From NCBI GenBank assembly GCA_003233615.1, contig QIMB01000013.1, forward strand, positions 1 through 6,404: 6,404 nt of DNA, in the 5' to 3' direction. Position 1 is the stretch's first letter. The number at the start of each line of letters is the position of its first letter. Both the position numbers and the translations under genes were made by a program. Positions 5,771 through 6,404 of the stretch are shown in pieces. The stretch comes from Nitrospirota bacterium. GTDB lineage: Bacteria > Nitrospirota > Nitrospiria > Nitrospirales > UBA8639. The notes below the pieces were generated by a model. That model was not told the origin of the DNA and searched no databases. It worked only from the letters and a program-made list of their open reading frames with translations.

Positions 5771-6404
5771 ATGAAGAAAAATCTTATTTTGGCCATGGGC
5801 ACTGGATATTCAGAGAGTGATTTGGCCCCATTCTTTAATTCCCTCACTCAATGCGGCTTCAACGGGGATATTTGCTACATCACCCAGGAACAAGATGCCC
5901 CTGCTGTTTCGAATTTTTTGAAAGCTGGGAACATCAACCTTCATCTTTTTAAGGGGCAGACCCCGATGCGAAAAAACAGAGTGAGGAAAATAGGAAAATA
6001 TATTGATACGTTGTGTTCCCGCTATCCTTTTCTAGGAAAAGTATCTGTACCGTTCAGAGAAAAATATGCCATCAAAAACTCCTGTGCACATTTACGCCGA
6101 CATTTTCTTTTTCGAGACGTTCTCAACTCATCCGCCAAAGACTACCAAAACGTGATGATGACTGATGTGCGAGATGTCATATTTCAGCGAGACCCTTTTG
6201 ATTTTGACATACAACCTGATTCGATTTATTACTTCCTTGAAGCCGAACATACGAGGATTCAAGATTGTGAAAAAAATTCCTGGTGGATCACGGAAATGCT
6301 TGGGGAGAAGGCCCTAGAGAGACTCGGACCCAACCCTATCTCTTGCGGTGGAACCATCATTGGTTGCCCTAAGATTATGCTCATGCATTTCAAGATCACC
6401 ACAG
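5771..6404 (+). CDS. Probable glycosyltransferase (GT-A-like), N-terminal part, 3' end outside window
   Basis: An open frame runs from ATG at 5771 to the right edge without a stop (211 whole codons). The ATG is the only possible start: an in-frame stop lies at 5714-5716 and no other start codon intervenes, but the ribosome binding site is weak (AGAGA at 5761-5765). The protein starts MKKNLILAMGTGYSESDLAPF, a beta strand then helix with no signal peptide or membrane segment. The key segment is VMMTDVRDVIFQRDPFDF (128-145). Its Asp-rich TDVRD (131-135) after a hydrophobic strand resembles the DxD metal and nucleotide-sugar site of GT-A transferases, and the following RDPF also recurs in such enzymes. 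YYFLEAE (153-159) and SCGGTIIGCP (191-200) fit the acceptor side of the same fold. I cannot name the family or sugar. Two sampled 60-base lines are about 38-40% G+C against 47-48% in the radical SAM gene, hinting at a separate origin. Confidence 0.72.
   Translation, partial: MKKNLILAMGTGYSESDLAPFFNSLTQCGFNGDICYITQEQDAPAVSNFLKAGNINLHLFKGQTPMRKNRVRKIGKYIDTLCSRYPFLGKVSVPFREKYAIKNSCAHLRRHFLFRDVLNSSAKDYQNVMMTDVRDVIFQRDPFDFDIQPDSIYYFLEAEHTRIQDCEKNSWWITEMLGEKALERLGPNPISCGGTIIGCPKIMLMHFKITT

Overview
The window is bacterial and carries four protein-coding genes plus one open at the right edge, all on the + strand. It is cut at both ends inside a gene. It looks like part of a cell-surface polysaccharide (O-antigen, capsule or exopolysaccharide) locus: a glycosyltransferase, a glutamine-dependent asparagine-synthetase-type amidotransferase, a UDP-glucuronate decarboxylase and a probable second glycosyltransferase surround a cobalamin-binding radical SAM enzyme. 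Base composition is middling (sampled coding lines of the radical SAM gene are 47-48% G+C). Intergenic DNA is long, and one spacer holds palindromic repeats of the kind common in environmental Gram-negative bacteria. Nothing in the sequence fixes the phylum, and I do not name one.

Layout. Bases 2-442 are the C-terminal end of a GT-B (GT4-like) glycosyltransferase. After 38 bases comes asnB-like 481-2439 (GTG start), probably in the same transcript. A 309-base spacer without a convincing gene (2440-2748) leads to a UDP-xylose synthase gene, 2749-3753 (TTG start). A 238-base spacer (3754-3991) with a repeated bipartite TTGTACA motif precedes the B12-type radical SAM gene, 3992-5497, which has the best ribosome binding site in the window. 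The next spacer (5498-5770) carries two different repeat-like structures. The last gene, 5771 to the edge, is a probable GT-A-like transferase whose sampled codons are more A+T-rich.

How they may work together. The decarboxylase would convert UDP-glucuronate to UDP-xylose as a sugar donor. The glycosyltransferases would assemble the glycan. The AsnB-like protein could either make asparagine or, as often suggested for such genes in polysaccharide loci, amidate a sugar acid. The radical SAM enzyme could methylate or rearrange an unreactive carbon on a sugar, lipid carrier or small molecule, but its substrate cannot be read from the sequence. The long spacers argue for several transcription units rather than one tight operon.

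I see no CRISPR array, no tRNA or rRNA, no transposase and no clear undescribed system. The most interesting points are the radical SAM enzyme in this context, an extra segment in the decarboxylase, the paired TTGTACA motifs, and the repeat cluster at about 5590-5740.
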